The translations under genes and the position numbers were made by a program. The notes under the pieces are model-generated. The model searched no databases and was not told where the DNA came from. It saw only the letters and a list, made by a program, of their open reading frames with translations. DNA of 64,000 nt from Hyphomonadaceae bacterium (GTDB lineage: Bacteria; Pseudomonadota; Alphaproteobacteria; Caulobacterales; Hyphomonadaceae). The stretch's first letter is position 1; every line of letters begins with the position of its first letter. This document shows positions 39,621 through 48,133 of this stretch, one piece after another. The stretch is taken from NCBI GenBank assembly GCA_947474455.1, contig CANJIL010000008.1:25587-89586 (forward strand), in the 5' to 3' direction.

Positions 39621-40751
39621 CTAGCGGGTCGCCGGGAAACAATTCCCGCCCTTCGCCTTGTAGGCCGAGCAGAAAGCATCTGCATCGGCTTTCGAACCAA
39701 AGGACCCGGCCCGCAGACGATAAACGGTTTTGCCGTTGACGTCTGCCTGCACGATCACCTTCTCCGCAGCCGCAAAGAAATCCGGCAGCGCCCTGATGCG
39801 CTTGTTCCATTCGCTGACCGCCCCGGCTTCCGTCGAAGGCGCTGCAACCTGCACGAGCCAGCTCCCACCAGCAGCGAACACGGGCTTGTAAGCATCCGCT
39901 GGGACAGGCGTTGCGGCGACGGGCGCTGGCGCAACTGCAGCGGTCGCCGCAGGTTTTGGCAGATCAACCTTTGCGGGCGCGGGAACAGGCGTCGACGCCG
40001 CTGCGGCTTTTGTCGCAACAGGCGTCGCAGGCTTCGCGGCAGCCACAACCGGCGGAGCGACAGACTGTTTCAGCGGCGCGGGCGGCGGAGCTGTGGCTTT
40101 CGACGGCGCGGGAGCAGGAGCTGCTACAGCGGTCTGCACCGGCGGCGCCGGCTTCGGCTCGGCCCGTACTTCTGGCGGCTTGGTCACCACCGGTGACGGC
40201 GCGCCATCGAGTGGTTCGAACGCGGCCGCCGGCTGACTCGCGGCAACAGATGTCGTCTCACGCGGTGGCGTCTTGAACGCACCAGCGGCGGCAAGTTTCG
40301 GCGTAACGTCAGTCGCATCATCCGTGCGCACGCCTTCGCGATAGGCGTTCCAGACAACAACGCCGAACACCGCAACGATCGCCAGCGCGCCGACCAGCAG
40401 GATCGGCCCGCGGCTGCCGGAGTCATTCGTGCGATAGGCCGCGCCATCCTCGCGCAACGGCTTAAACTCAGATTGGCGCCGGGTCGCGGCATGTCCGCGC
40501 TCGGTTTTCTTGCGACGATCCGCGTTGACGCCACGGCGATCCTGGCTGGACCGGTCGACCAGGAAGCCTGCCTCGTCGACGTCCATCTCCATCGGAGCGG
40601 GATAGTCGTTCTCGCGAGCATTGGTCATCGGCTGGACCGCCTGTTTGCGCGAGCCGAAGATGACGCGTTCGAGGCTGGCGCTGTCGCCAGCTTCGCTTGG
40701 ACGGTCCTCGTTTGGACGGCCGGGAATTACGGATCGAGAATATCGGGTCAT
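39621..40751 (-). CDS. SPOR-domain membrane protein
   Basis: This protein probably binds denuded septal peptidoglycan. About 376 residues from the ATG at 40751 (MTRYSRSVIPGRPNEDR). It has a charged cytoplasmic N-terminus and one transmembrane helix (PILLVGALAIVAVFGVVVWNAY, about residues 110-131). A long Ala/Pro/Thr-rich periplasmic linker follows, then a C-terminal SPOR domain of about 75 residues (SWLVQVAAPSTEAGAVSEW...YRLRAGSFGSKADADAFC). The start is uncertain because an upstream ATG at 40850 is in frame and no strong ribosome binding site is seen. Its place before nagZ is typical. Confidence 0.88.
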   Translation of the reverse strand: MTRYSRSVIPGRPNEDRPSEAGDSASLERVIFGSRKQAVQPMTNARENDYPAPMEMDVDEAGFLVDRSSQDRRGVNADRRKKTERGHAATRRQSEFKPLREDGAAYRTNDSGSRGPILLVGALAIVAVFGVVVWNAYREGVRTDDATDVTPKLAAAGAFKTPPRETTSVAASQPAAAFEPLDGAPSPVVTKPPEVRAEPKPAPPVQTAVAAPAPAPSKATAPPPAPLKQSVAPPVVAAAKPATPVATKAAAASTPVPAPAKVDLPKPAATAAVAPAPVAATPVPADAYKPVFAAGGSWLVQVAAPSTEAGAVSEWNKRIRALPDFFAAAEKVIVQADVNGKTVYRLRAGSFGSKADADAFCSAYKAKGGNCFPATR

Positions 40752-40918
40752 GGCCGGAACCAGAACTTTCCTGCGCCGAACTTCCTGACGCCTCCGCGCC
40801 GGCGCCAGCGCTTCAGGCATGCGAGCTCCCACGTCCCACCAGCGCGGCATCGTGCCGAATGGGCGTTAACGAACAGGAAAGAGTTGGAACTCAGTTCAAC
40901 GCAAAAGGACGATTTGGC

Positions 40919-41407
40919 CTAGTCTTGGCCCGACAAGCCCCAACGGCCCGCGTCGAAGGAGGAGCGTTCACAGGCCGGCCGGCTGCTCGGCCGACGAACA
41001 ATAGGCTTCCCCGCAGATCGCGTATCCGGCGTCGTAATGAAATGCAGTCGGATGTTGGATGAGCTGCCAGATCTTAACTTCAAAGTGTTGCCTGTATCCG
41101 CAGCAACGATCGAAATTACAGATATGATGTCGCCGAAACAAAATGGAAGAATGAGCGTCGAGGCACATACCCATACGGACGCTTCGGCCCAGGCGTTGTC
41201 GCCACGAAACACCGTCTCTTGCTTTCCGTCGGCTGCGGTGTCGATATCCAATCTATATCGAGTGGATCCGAATTGGCCTTCTTCCACGAAGAATAGCTAA
41301 GCGGAGCACTGACCGTTCGGAGAATCGCTGACAAACAATTTCTGCTCCGTGGCCTCACTGCATGCCGCCAGAAATAGCACCAGCAGGGCCAACCTTAATT
41401 GCTTCAG
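40919..41407 (-). pseudogene. degenerate lipoprotein gene
   Basis: On the minus strand LKQLRLALLVLFLAAC forms a lipoprotein signal with lipobox LAAC, but its first codon is CTG (41407) rather than ATG. An in-frame TAG follows at 41297-41299, about 36 codons in. The same frame then runs open to 40919 (EEGQFGSTRYRLDIDTAADGK...SVISIVAADTGNTLKL). The family is unknown. Base composition is poorer in GC than the flanks. It occupies the place where argS is usually found between dgt and the SPOR gene in related genomes. Confidence 0.5.
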
Positions 41408-41428
41408 CGCATGCGCGCGCCGCGACCT

Positions 41429-42625
41429 TCAGACCCACCGCTCGAGATTGAACAACCGCCGGTGTTCATCGATTGCGTAGGTGTCCGTCATACCGGCGAT
41501 GTAGTCGCAGACAACGCGGGCGCGTTTCATGACGTCCTTGTCCGCGAGCTGTGCGCGCTGACGCCAAGGCGGCGGCAGCGTGTCAGACTCAGCGATGAAC
41601 AGGCCGAACAGTTCGCGCACGATGCGACGCGCCTGGCTCATCACGCGGTTGACCTTGTGGTGGCGGTACATGCGCTGGAACAGGAATTCGCGCAGCGGCT
41701 TCTGCTTTTCCGCGATGTCGTTCGAGAATGCGGCGAGCGGATGATCGAGCGCCCGCACATCTTCGACTGACTGTGGCTTGGCCTTGGCGGCGCGGTGTTG
41801 GAACTCCTGAATTAGGTCCCGCGTCCAGATGCCGATCAGGCGGCGCACGGCTTCGGCCACCAGCCGATCCCGTTCGATATCCGGGAACTCCAGCATCACC
41901 TCGCGGAAGACGTTGCCGGTCAGCGGAATGTCCATCAGGTCATCGACCTCGAACAAGCCGGCCCGCAGCCCGTCCTGGATGTCGTGATTGTTGTACGCGA
42001 TGTCGTCCGCAAGCGCCGCGACCTGCGCTTCGGGGCCGGCGAACGTGTGAAGCTCGAGCGACTGGAGCGCCTCGTAGTCGTGAAAAGCCGCAGGCAGCAT
42101 ATCAATGGTCCGATCCTTTTTCACGAGCGGACCATTGTGCTTGATGACGCCTTCCAGCGTCTCCCACGTCAGGTTGAGCCCGTCGAATTTCGGATACTTG
42201 CGTTCCAGTTTGGTCAGCACCCTCAGGGCCTGCGCGTTGTGGTCGAAGCCATCATACTGCTTCATGACCTCGTTGAGCGCGGTCTCGCCAGCGTGACCGA
42301 ATGGCGGATGGCCGATGTCGTGGGCAAGCGCCAGCACCTCCGCGAGGTCCTCATCGAGGCCAAGCACGCGGGCAGCCGTCCGCGCGATCTGTGACACCTC
42401 AAGCGAGTGCGTGAGTCGCGTGCGGTAGTGATCACCCTCATGCGCGACGAACACCTGGGTCTTCTGCTTCAGCCGGCGGAACGCGTCGGAATGGATGACC
42501 CGGTCCCGGTCGCGCTGGAATTCGGTGCGGGTAGCGCTGGGAGGCTCATCGTGCAGACGCCCGCGCGACTGGTCCGGATTGGCGGCGAAGGCCGCCCGGG
42601 GAGGCGCGGTAAACCCCTTGGCCAT
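41429..42625 (-). CDS. dgt: dGTP triphosphohydrolase-like HD-domain protein
   Basis: This is a dNTP triphosphohydrolase that controls the nucleotide pool. The 398-residue protein has [20 protein letters not shown], the metal-binding His of [15 protein letters not shown], and the HD pair [15 protein letters not shown] at about residues 110-124. It also has [15 protein letters not shown]. Length matches the shorter dGTPase-like subfamily. Transcribed away from erpA. Confidence 0.94.
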   Translation of the reverse strand: MAKGFTAPPRAAFAANPDQSRGRLHDEPPSATRTEFQRDRDRVIHSDAFRRLKQKTQVFVAHEGDHYRTRLTHSLEVSQIARTAARVLGLDEDLAEVLALAHDIGHPPFGHAGETALNEVMKQYDGFDHNAQALRVLTKLERKYPKFDGLNLTWETLEGVIKHNGPLVKKDRTIDMLPAAFHDYEALQSLELHTFAGPEAQVAALADDIAYNNHDIQDGLRAGLFEVDDLMDIPLTGNVFREVMLEFPDIERDRLVAEAVRRLIGIWTRDLIQEFQHRAAKAKPQSVEDVRALDHPLAAFSNDIAEKQKPLREFLFQRMYRHHKVNRVMSQARRIVRELFGLFIAESDTLPPPWRQRAQLADKDVMKRARVVCDYIAGMTDTYAIDEHRRLFNLERWV

Positions 42626-42726
42626 GGATTTTGTTCCTTCTGGAGAAGCCCTGTCACCGTCTTGGGCTTCCCTTTACTGTTCCGGCTTCATATCTGAATC
42701 GTCGCGAACAGCGAATTAAGGTCCAC

Positions 42727-43074
42727 ATGCCCGATACAGCGACAGCAACGCCCGAAGTGGGCCTCAGCGCCTCCGCCGCCCGCCGGATCAACAAGATCAC
42801 GGCCGGACAACCGGGCGGGACGATGCTGCGCGTCGAGGTGATCGGCGGCGGCTGTTCCGGCTTTTCCTACCGCTTCGGCTTTGCTGACAAAGTCAATGCC
42901 GACGACCGTGTGATCGCGCGCGATGGCGCCAAGGTCGCTATCGACGAGGCCAGCCTGCGGCTACTTGCCGGATCGGAGATCGATTTCGTCGAGGAGATCA
43001 TCGGAGCATCGTTCCGGGTTCACAACCCGAACGCAACCAGCGCCTGCGGCTGCGGAACAAGCTTTTCGATCTAA
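42727..43074 (+). CDS. erpA: iron-sulfur cluster insertion protein ErpA/IscA-type
   Basis: This A-type carrier hands Fe-S clusters to apo-enzymes. The start MPDTATATPEVGLSASAARR (ATG at 42727) gives 115 residues, normal for the family; the in-frame sequence upstream lies in the shared promoter region with dgt. The three cluster cysteines are present in VIGGGCSGFSY and at the end SACGCGTSFSI. Confidence 0.95.
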   Translation: MPDTATATPEVGLSASAARRINKITAGQPGGTMLRVEVIGGGCSGFSYRFGFADKVNADDRVIARDGAKVAIDEASLRLLAGSEIDFVEEIIGASFRVHNPNATSACGCGTSFSI

Positions 43075-43089
43075 CCGCGCGCCTGATTG

Positions 43090-44049
43090 CTAGTCCCGCC
43101 GACCGCCCCCACTGTTCCCGCGAGAGCGATCGCGGTCGCCACTATCATTGCGATCTCCACCACGCGCACGATCTCCGCGGTCGTTGTCATCGCGATTGTT
43201 GTCATGGTCGGCTTCACGGGGCTGTTGCGGAGGGGGAGACGGGTTGGCCCGGGGTTGTGGCGGGGCCGCGCCTTGCCGGTACCGGCCGCGTTCATTGTTG
43301 CGGGCGCCGTCATTGTTGCGGTTGTCGCCACGCGGTGCGCCATCCAGCTGAGGCTGCGGAGGTGGCGCGGGGTTCGCGCGGGGTTGCTGACCTCCGAAGA
43401 GCGGGGGGCCGCCGTTGCCGTTCGGGCGCGGATTGGGATTGGCGCTCTGTCCGCCATTGTTCCGGTCACGGTCACGGCCTGCGCGGTCATCACTGCGACC
43501 ATTGCCGCCGCGCCCGCCATTTCCGCGATCGCTGTTCCACTGCGGCGGCGGCGCAGGATTCGCGCGCGGACCATTATTGTCCCGCGCACGATCCCGGTTC
43601 CGTTCATTGTCCCGGCCGCTATAGTTGTTCTGCCCTGAAAAGAGCGGCGGATAGGTGTTACGATCATTGGCCCGCCACTGGTCATTGTCGCGGCCATGAC
43701 CACGATTGTCCTGATAGCGGTTGTGCTTGTAGCCGCGGAAATCGTCCCGCCGGAAATGCCGGTCGTGGTCGCGGACGTAGCTGGCGCCGATCCGCGACTG
43801 ATACCAGAAGTATCCGTCAGGCGCCCAATAGCCGCCGTAAACCGGACCATAGAAGTCGTCGTAGTACGCGTCGTACCAGATGCTGCCGCTGGAGTAGGTC
43901 GGGGCGTAGTCGCCGCCGTAGCGAGGGCCGTAGTCGCTATACCCATAGTCGGTATAGCCGTACCCATACCCGTAGTCGTCGTAGGTTGAGCAGGCGCCCA
44001 GTCCGACGAGGGCGGCTGGAACTGCCGCGAGGATGAGGAATTTTTTCAT
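43090..44049 (-). CDS. low-complexity lipoprotein with Tyr-rich head and repeated Pro motif
   Basis: A 319-residue lipoprotein (lipobox GLGAC, Cys20). Residues 21-95 are Tyr/Gly/Asp-rich (YDDYGYGYGYTDYG, YGPVYGGYWAPDGYFWYQ), resembling the YXXW-type outer-membrane lipoproteins of unknown role. Residues 96-319 are extremely rich in Arg, Asn, Asp and Gly and contain three copies of PRANPxPPPQ (161-170, 223-232, 266-275) and two of PPLFxGQ (134-140, 215-221). The tail looks disordered and highly charged. The function is unknown. The opposite strand is also open because of the composition, but only this frame has a signal peptide. Confidence 0.8.
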   Translation of the reverse strand: MKKFLILAAVPAALVGLGACSTYDDYGYGYGYTDYGYSDYGPRYGGDYAPTYSSGSIWYDAYYDDFYGPVYGGYWAPDGYFWYQSRIGASYVRDHDRHFRRDDFRGYKHNRYQDNRGHGRDNDQWRANDRNTYPPLFSGQNNYSGRDNERNRDRARDNNGPRANPAPPPQWNSDRGNGGRGGNGRSDDRAGRDRDRNNGGQSANPNPRPNGNGGPPLFGGQQPRANPAPPPQPQLDGAPRGDNRNNDGARNNERGRYRQGAAPPQPRANPSPPPQQPREADHDNNRDDNDRGDRARGGDRNDSGDRDRSRGNSGGGRRD

Positions 44050-44138
44050 GGGAACAGTTTCGCATCCGAACCTGAACGCAGCGCAACGGTTCGTTGGAAA
44101 GCTGCGAAATCGGGCTTAACCTGACGCAGGTTTAGCAA

Positions 44139-44330
44139 TCAGATGTTTTCTTTGGGGCCGGACGCATCCGGAACCTGTTCCGCCGGTTCGCGCGGCGGGC
44201 TGCCGGGGCCGTAATATGGATCGCTCATCCTGGCGAAGCGCGAGACGCCATCGTAGTGGCCACCATCGGATTCGCAGGCTCCAAGCGAGCCTGCTGCGAA
44301 CACAGCCGCCGTGGCCAGGAATATTTTCAT
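44139..44330 (-). CDS. small lipoprotein
   Basis: A 63-residue product starting MKIFLATAAVFAAGSLGACES, with lipobox SLGAC at residues 15-19. The mature part is only 44 residues, rich in Pro, Gly and Asp (YYGPGSPPREPAEQVPDASG). An AGGCTCTCATG start region gives a moderate ribosome binding site. The family is not recognised. Confidence 0.65.
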   Translation of the reverse strand: MKIFLATAAVFAAGSLGACESDGGHYDGVSRFARMSDPYYGPGSPPREPAEQVPDASGPKENI

Positions 44331-44408
44331 GAGAGCCTCCGGACATATCCGGTTGAACCCGTTCGGGAGGCCCTTGTTCCGGCCGCTGCGCCGCAGCGCC
44401 GTTCCGCG

Positions 44409-44579
44409 TCAGGCCCGCAGCGTGGGTTCCGCCACGGTTCCGTCTTCCTTGGGCGGCGCGGGCAATTCGGGATAGTCCACCAGCGTGATCCGCCTGGGCC
44501 GCGTGAGGCCCATGACCGCCAGGAGAAGGATGGCGACGACGCCGACCGCAATGAGGGTCGCAATCATTGGTTGTGACAT
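44409..44579 (-). CDS. small single-helix membrane protein
   Basis: A 56-residue product from the ATG at 44579: MSQPMIATLIAVGVVAILLLAVMGL forms one transmembrane helix, followed by RPRRITLVDYPELPAPPKED. A start 21 codons upstream is possible but places a charged stretch before the helix. The function is unknown. Confidence 0.55.
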   Translation of the reverse strand: MSQPMIATLIAVGVVAILLLAVMGLTRPRRITLVDYPELPAPPKEDGTVAEPTLRA

Positions 44580-44744
44580 GCCCGACCTCGATCCGTGAAC
44601 TGATTGAAAAAGACGCTCGCTGCGATCCGCCGACTCCGTCAATAGAACAAATGGTCATGTTAAGGGCCATGTTCTTGCCCGATTTGTCGGAGTGGCGTTT
44701 GCGCCCTGCAAAGGCCTGGCTAAATTCGCCGCAGAGGTAGAGCG

Positions 44745-45428
44745 ATGAATGTCACTGAAGCCGTGCGCCAGCGAGTTTCGACTCGGGCGTTTCTGGACGT
44801 ACCCATTCCGCGCGACCAGCTCGCCGATCTGCTGGAAACGGCGCAGCGCGCGCCATCCGGCGGCAACCTGCAGCCGTGGAAGCTGATCGCGGTGACGGGC
44901 GCGGTGAAGGACGAGATCATTGCGATGGCGCATCGTACCCTGGGTGCAAATCCCGGCGGAGCCGCAATGGGCGACAGGCCGGTCTATCCAGATCTCAATG
45001 CGGTTGACCCGATCTACAACCGGCGGCGCAAGAGCGTAGGCGAGATGATGTACGCCAAGCTCGGGATGCCAAGGGAGGATCATGCCGGGCGCATGGGCTG
45101 GTTCGCCAACAATTATCGCTTCTTCGGCGCACCGGTTGGGTTGTTCCTGGTCATCGACCGCCGCATGGGACATGGGCAGTGGGCGCACATGGGCATGTAC
45201 ATGCAGACGATCGCCCTGCTGGCGCATGAGCGTGGCTGGGGGACATGCATGCAGGAGGCCTGGGCTCTCCTGCGAGATCAGCTGCACGATTATTTCGGGC
45301 TGGACGAGCATCACATGATCTTCGCCGGGATCTCGCTTGGCGCGCCAGATCCGGATGCGACGGTAAATCATCTGTATACGGAACGTGCACCACAGAGCGA
45401 AGTCGTTGAGTTCCGCGGGTTTGATTGA
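44745..45428 (+). CDS. nitroreductase family protein
   Basis: This is an FMN-dependent NAD(P)H oxidoreductase of the nitroreductase fold. The 227-residue protein has the phosphate-binding RVSTRAFLDVPIPRDQL, the FMN contact RAPSGGNLQPWKLIAV and the C-terminal GWGTCMQEAW...GISLGAPDP. The substrate is not predictable. It stands alone, with the nearest genes on the opposite strand. Confidence 0.9.
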   Translation: MNVTEAVRQRVSTRAFLDVPIPRDQLADLLETAQRAPSGGNLQPWKLIAVTGAVKDEIIAMAHRTLGANPGGAAMGDRPVYPDLNAVDPIYNRRRKSVGEMMYAKLGMPREDHAGRMGWFANNYRFFGAPVGLFLVIDRRMGHGQWAHMGMYMQTIALLAHERGWGTCMQEAWALLRDQLHDYFGLDEHHMIFAGISLGAPDPDATVNHLYTERAPQSEVVEFRGFD

Positions 45429-45764
45429 ACTGGGGCGGTAGCCTCTCCTTCTCGCTAACCTGCGACCGTCATTCTCGAGCTTGTGTCAGGACTCTTGATT
45501 GTATGCCGCGGCGGACTTCATCGCCAGTCACCTTGGGGTTTGATCGTCGGGACGGGCCTGGGGATGCCCCCCCCTTGTTGCTCGCGTTCGTGAGCACGCC
45601 CTCGTGGTTCGACGGGCGGCCCTTCGGGCATCGCCTTTTGGCGCCTGTCCACCAACGGCTAAACTACCAGCCTGCCTTTAGCATGCGGTGAGCAGCGGTG
45701 CGTCGCGATCGATGCAGCGCGTCTGCCGAACCACGATGCCATACTTGCGCCTCCCGGGCTTCGC
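45429..45764. other. intergenic region without recognisable gene
   Basis: About 336 bases between the convergent nitroreductase and exbD genes. Short open frames exist on both strands but none has domain signal or a ribosome binding site. A run of eight C at about 45566 and an inverted GCCC-TTC-GGGC are the only visible details. Confidence 0.4.
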
Positions 45765-46184
45765 CTACGCTCCCGACTCGTCCACGCCCAGGCGGGTGAG
45801 GCCTTCGCGTTGGGCGGAGGCTATGACGTGGGCAACGGCGCTGTACTTAGCCAGGCGATCGGGTTCGACGTGGATTTCGGGCTGGATGGCGCGTTGGGCC
45901 TCCACCTTGAGGCGCTGGGTGAGAACGACGCGCGAGATGGGTTCGCCGTTCCAGCTGATAGCGCCATCGAAGTCGACGCGTATCCCTATAGGCCTTGGCG
46001 GCGCCACCGCCGCGGCTTCGCATGTGGGACATGCGACGGGCGTATCGAGTTTTACGGCGTGGCGTTGCGGCGGCAGCGTCACGATCCACATGACGAGGAG
46101 CACCAGCATCACATCGATCAATGGCGTTATGTTGATATCGGACGCGGGTTCGCCTTCCCGCAGAGCACCGGCCTGCATGGCCAT
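45765..46184 (-). CDS. stand-alone ExbD/TolR-type protein
   Basis: ExbD proteins use the proton gradient with ExbB to drive TonB-dependent transport. The 139-residue product starts MAMQAGALREGEPASDINITPLID. It has the transmembrane helix with the conserved Asp (DVMLVLLVMWIVTLPP, Asp about residue 24) and a periplasmic domain ending QREGLTRLGVDESGA. No exbB or tonB is next to it, so its partner must be elsewhere. The periplasmic part contains a Cys-x-x-Cys pair (CPTC) that is uncommon in the family. Confidence 0.9.
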   Translation of the reverse strand: MAMQAGALREGEPASDINITPLIDVMLVLLVMWIVTLPPQRHAVKLDTPVACPTCEAAAVAPPRPIGIRVDFDGAISWNGEPISRVVLTQRLKVEAQRAIQPEIHVEPDRLAKYSAVAHVIASAQREGLTRLGVDESGA

Positions 46185-46278
46185 GAACGTCTCCCTGATT
46201 TGACGACGCGCGAAGCAGCGGCTTCGTGTATTACACGTGTAATCCCACCCCCACTGAGAAAGGCAAGGCAAAAAACGA

Positions 46279-46731
46279 TCAGCCGAGGCCGAGGGCCTTC
46301 ATGAAATCTGCCGTGGGGGCCATTTCGGGCCAGGCTGGTACGCCCTCGGCGATGACAAGCCAGGGTTGCCTCCGCTTCGTCCAGATGTGGGCGACGACAT
46401 CGAGCGTGCGGCTATAGTCGAGTGTGCCAGCACGGATGACGACGAGGCCGGTGCGCGCGGTGTTCGTATTGAAAACGCGCGCGTGAAAGACGGGACACAT
46501 GCGCTGGCGCGAGACATGGCCACTGGCGCCAGTGAGTTCGTACATCGTGACATCGCCCGTCACAGCAAGCGCTGCTTCCGGGACGATCATCGCTTCGGCG
46601 AAGGCGTTGCCTGACCATGTCTGGCAATCGAGGCAATGACAAGCATAGGTACGCGGAAGCTGTGCAACGTTCAGCGTGTAGCTGACCGCCCCACAGCGGC
46701 ATCCGCCTTCATGGTGCTGAGATGCTGTCAT
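46279..46731 (-). CDS. GFA/CENP-V domain protein (zinc-binding fold)
   Basis: Glutathione-dependent formaldehyde-activating-like fold. The 150-residue protein from the ATG at 46731 has the first zinc motif GGCRCGAVSY and CHCLDCQTWSGNAF. The usual second site, CPxCGxRV, reads CPVFHARVF here, so one of the two cysteines of that pair is lost. The catalytic role of most GFA-like proteins is unknown. A start 11 codons upstream is possible. Confidence 0.85.
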   Translation of the reverse strand: MTASQHHEGGCRCGAVSYTLNVAQLPRTYACHCLDCQTWSGNAFAEAMIVPEAALAVTGDVTMYELTGASGHVSRQRMCPVFHARVFNTNTARTGLVVIRAGTLDYSRTLDVVAHIWTKRRQPWLVIAEGVPAWPEMAPTADFMKALGLG

Positions 46732-46862
46732 TTTGGCCCTGCTCTCGCCGAGCTGCGCCTGCAATAGGCGCTACTGTCGCCGCGGCCAACTCCGAGGTCG
46801 GGCTTCCGTTTGCGGCGAAGCGCGCTATCAAGGCGTCTAGCCGCTTTGAACTCGAGTGACCG

Positions 46863-47651
46863 ATGAAGATCGCGACGTGGAATGTGAACTCGGTGAATGC
46901 GCGGCTGGCGACCGTGCTGGATATCCTGAAGACGTGCGCGGCGGATGTCTGGTGCCTGCAGGAGATCAAGTGCGTCGACGAGAAATTTCCGCGCGAGGAG
47001 ATCGAGGCGCTGGGGTTCAACTGCGCAGTGTTCGGGCAGAAGACCTATAACGGCGTGGCGGTGCTGTCGAAGTTTCGCATCTCGGATGAGGTGCGGCATC
47101 TGCCGGGCGAGCCGGAGGATGAGCAGAGCCGGTATCTCGAAGTGCTGATCGAGAGCCCGCGGCCTATGCGGGTGGCGTCGGTCTATCTGCCCAACGGCAA
47201 TCCGCGGCCGGGGGACAAGTATGAGTACAAGCTGCGGTGGATGGACCGGCTGGTGCAGCGCGCGTCGGCGCTGCTGGAGACGGAGGAGGCCGTGGTTCTG
47301 GCGGGGGACTATAACTGCATTCCGCGCGATGAGGATTGCTGGGATCCGCGTGTGTGGGCGGAGGACGCCCTCGCCTTCCCGGCGACGCGGGAGCGTTTCC
47401 GCAAGCTGCAGCACCTTGGCTACACCGATGCGTTCATGGCGCGCGATGGACGGATGCAGAAGTACACGTTCTGGGATTATCAGGCGGGGGCGTGGCAGAA
47501 AGACTGGGGCATTCGCATCGATCACCTGATGTGTTCGCCGCAGGCGGCGGACCGGCTGAAGTCGATCGCGATCCATCGTGCGGCGCGCGGGATGGACACG
47601 CTGGGCAAGCCCTCCGACCATGTGCCGGTGATCGGGGCGTTCGCGGACTGA
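46863..47651 (+). CDS. xthA: exodeoxyribonuclease III
   Basis: This is an AP endonuclease and 3'-phosphodiesterase of base-excision repair. The 262-residue protein shows the family motifs in order: WNVNSVNARL, LQEIKCVDEKFP (metal-binding Glu), YLPNGNPRPGDKYEYKLRWMDRL, GDYNCIPRDEDCWDP, WGIRIDHLMCSP and the final SDHVPVIG with the catalytic His. Normal length. It begins two bases after a stop in another frame, with a modest ribosome binding site. Confidence 0.97.
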   Translation: MKIATWNVNSVNARLATVLDILKTCAADVWCLQEIKCVDEKFPREEIEALGFNCAVFGQKTYNGVAVLSKFRISDEVRHLPGEPEDEQSRYLEVLIESPRPMRVASVYLPNGNPRPGDKYEYKLRWMDRLVQRASALLETEEAVVLAGDYNCIPRDEDCWDPRVWAEDALAFPATRERFRKLQHLGYTDAFMARDGRMQKYTFWDYQAGAWQKDWGIRIDHLMCSPQAADRLKSIAIHRAARGMDTLGKPSDHVPVIGAFAD

Positions 47652-47661
47652 AGGAGCCATC

Positions 47662-48102
47662 ATGAGGATGATCATCGCGTCGGTTGTAGCCGGGTTTGCG
47701 CAGATGCTGACGTCTGCGTGCGCGACCATGGCGAGTGCGCCGACGACTATGCCGGCGAAGATTGTGGCGCCGGGGCAGATCTTCGCGCAGGTGGCCTGGC
47801 CGGTGGAGGGCGATGAGGCGCTGCGTGCGGCGGGATGGGGCGGGCGGATCGAGGAGGTCAAGGCGCATGTCGGCGAGAAGACGAACTGGCCGCAGGCGAT
47901 GCAGGATGGCGACATGCGCCACTTCCAGGCAGCGACGATCAGGACCTATCGCGTCGAGGAAGTGGCGCGGTTCAGGTATTCCGATCAGGACGCCGTGTTG
48001 CTGTACGTTCCGGCGGCGAAAAACACCCATATGGACAACGCCTGGCGCCTTGAGGCGGATTTCTTCATCCTGATCGGCCCGGCAGGCGTGGCGAAGGGCT
48101 GA
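47662..48102 (+). CDS. hypothetical lipoprotein downstream of xthA
   Basis: A 146-residue product with a signal sequence (MRMIIASVVAGFAQMLTSAC, lipobox LTSAC at 16-20). The mature part contains GQIFAQVAWPVEGDEALRAAG, EVARFRYSDQDAVLLYVP and ends with FFILIGPAGVAKG. No family recognised. It begins 10 nt after xthA and precedes the TIR gene by 31 nt, so the three may be co-transcribed. Confidence 0.75.
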   Translation: MRMIIASVVAGFAQMLTSACATMASAPTTMPAKIVAPGQIFAQVAWPVEGDEALRAAGWGGRIEEVKAHVGEKTNWPQAMQDGDMRHFQAATIRTYRVEEVARFRYSDQDAVLLYVPAAKNTHMDNAWRLEADFFILIGPAGVAKG

Positions 48103-48133
48103 GGCTTCGCTTATCCTCCGGCCGGGGATCGCC

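Noticed and set aside
43087..44036. Two plus-strand frames opposite the low-complexity lipoprotein
   Set aside because: They arise from the repetitive codons of the true gene; the minus-strand frame has a start, a signal peptide and a lipobox.
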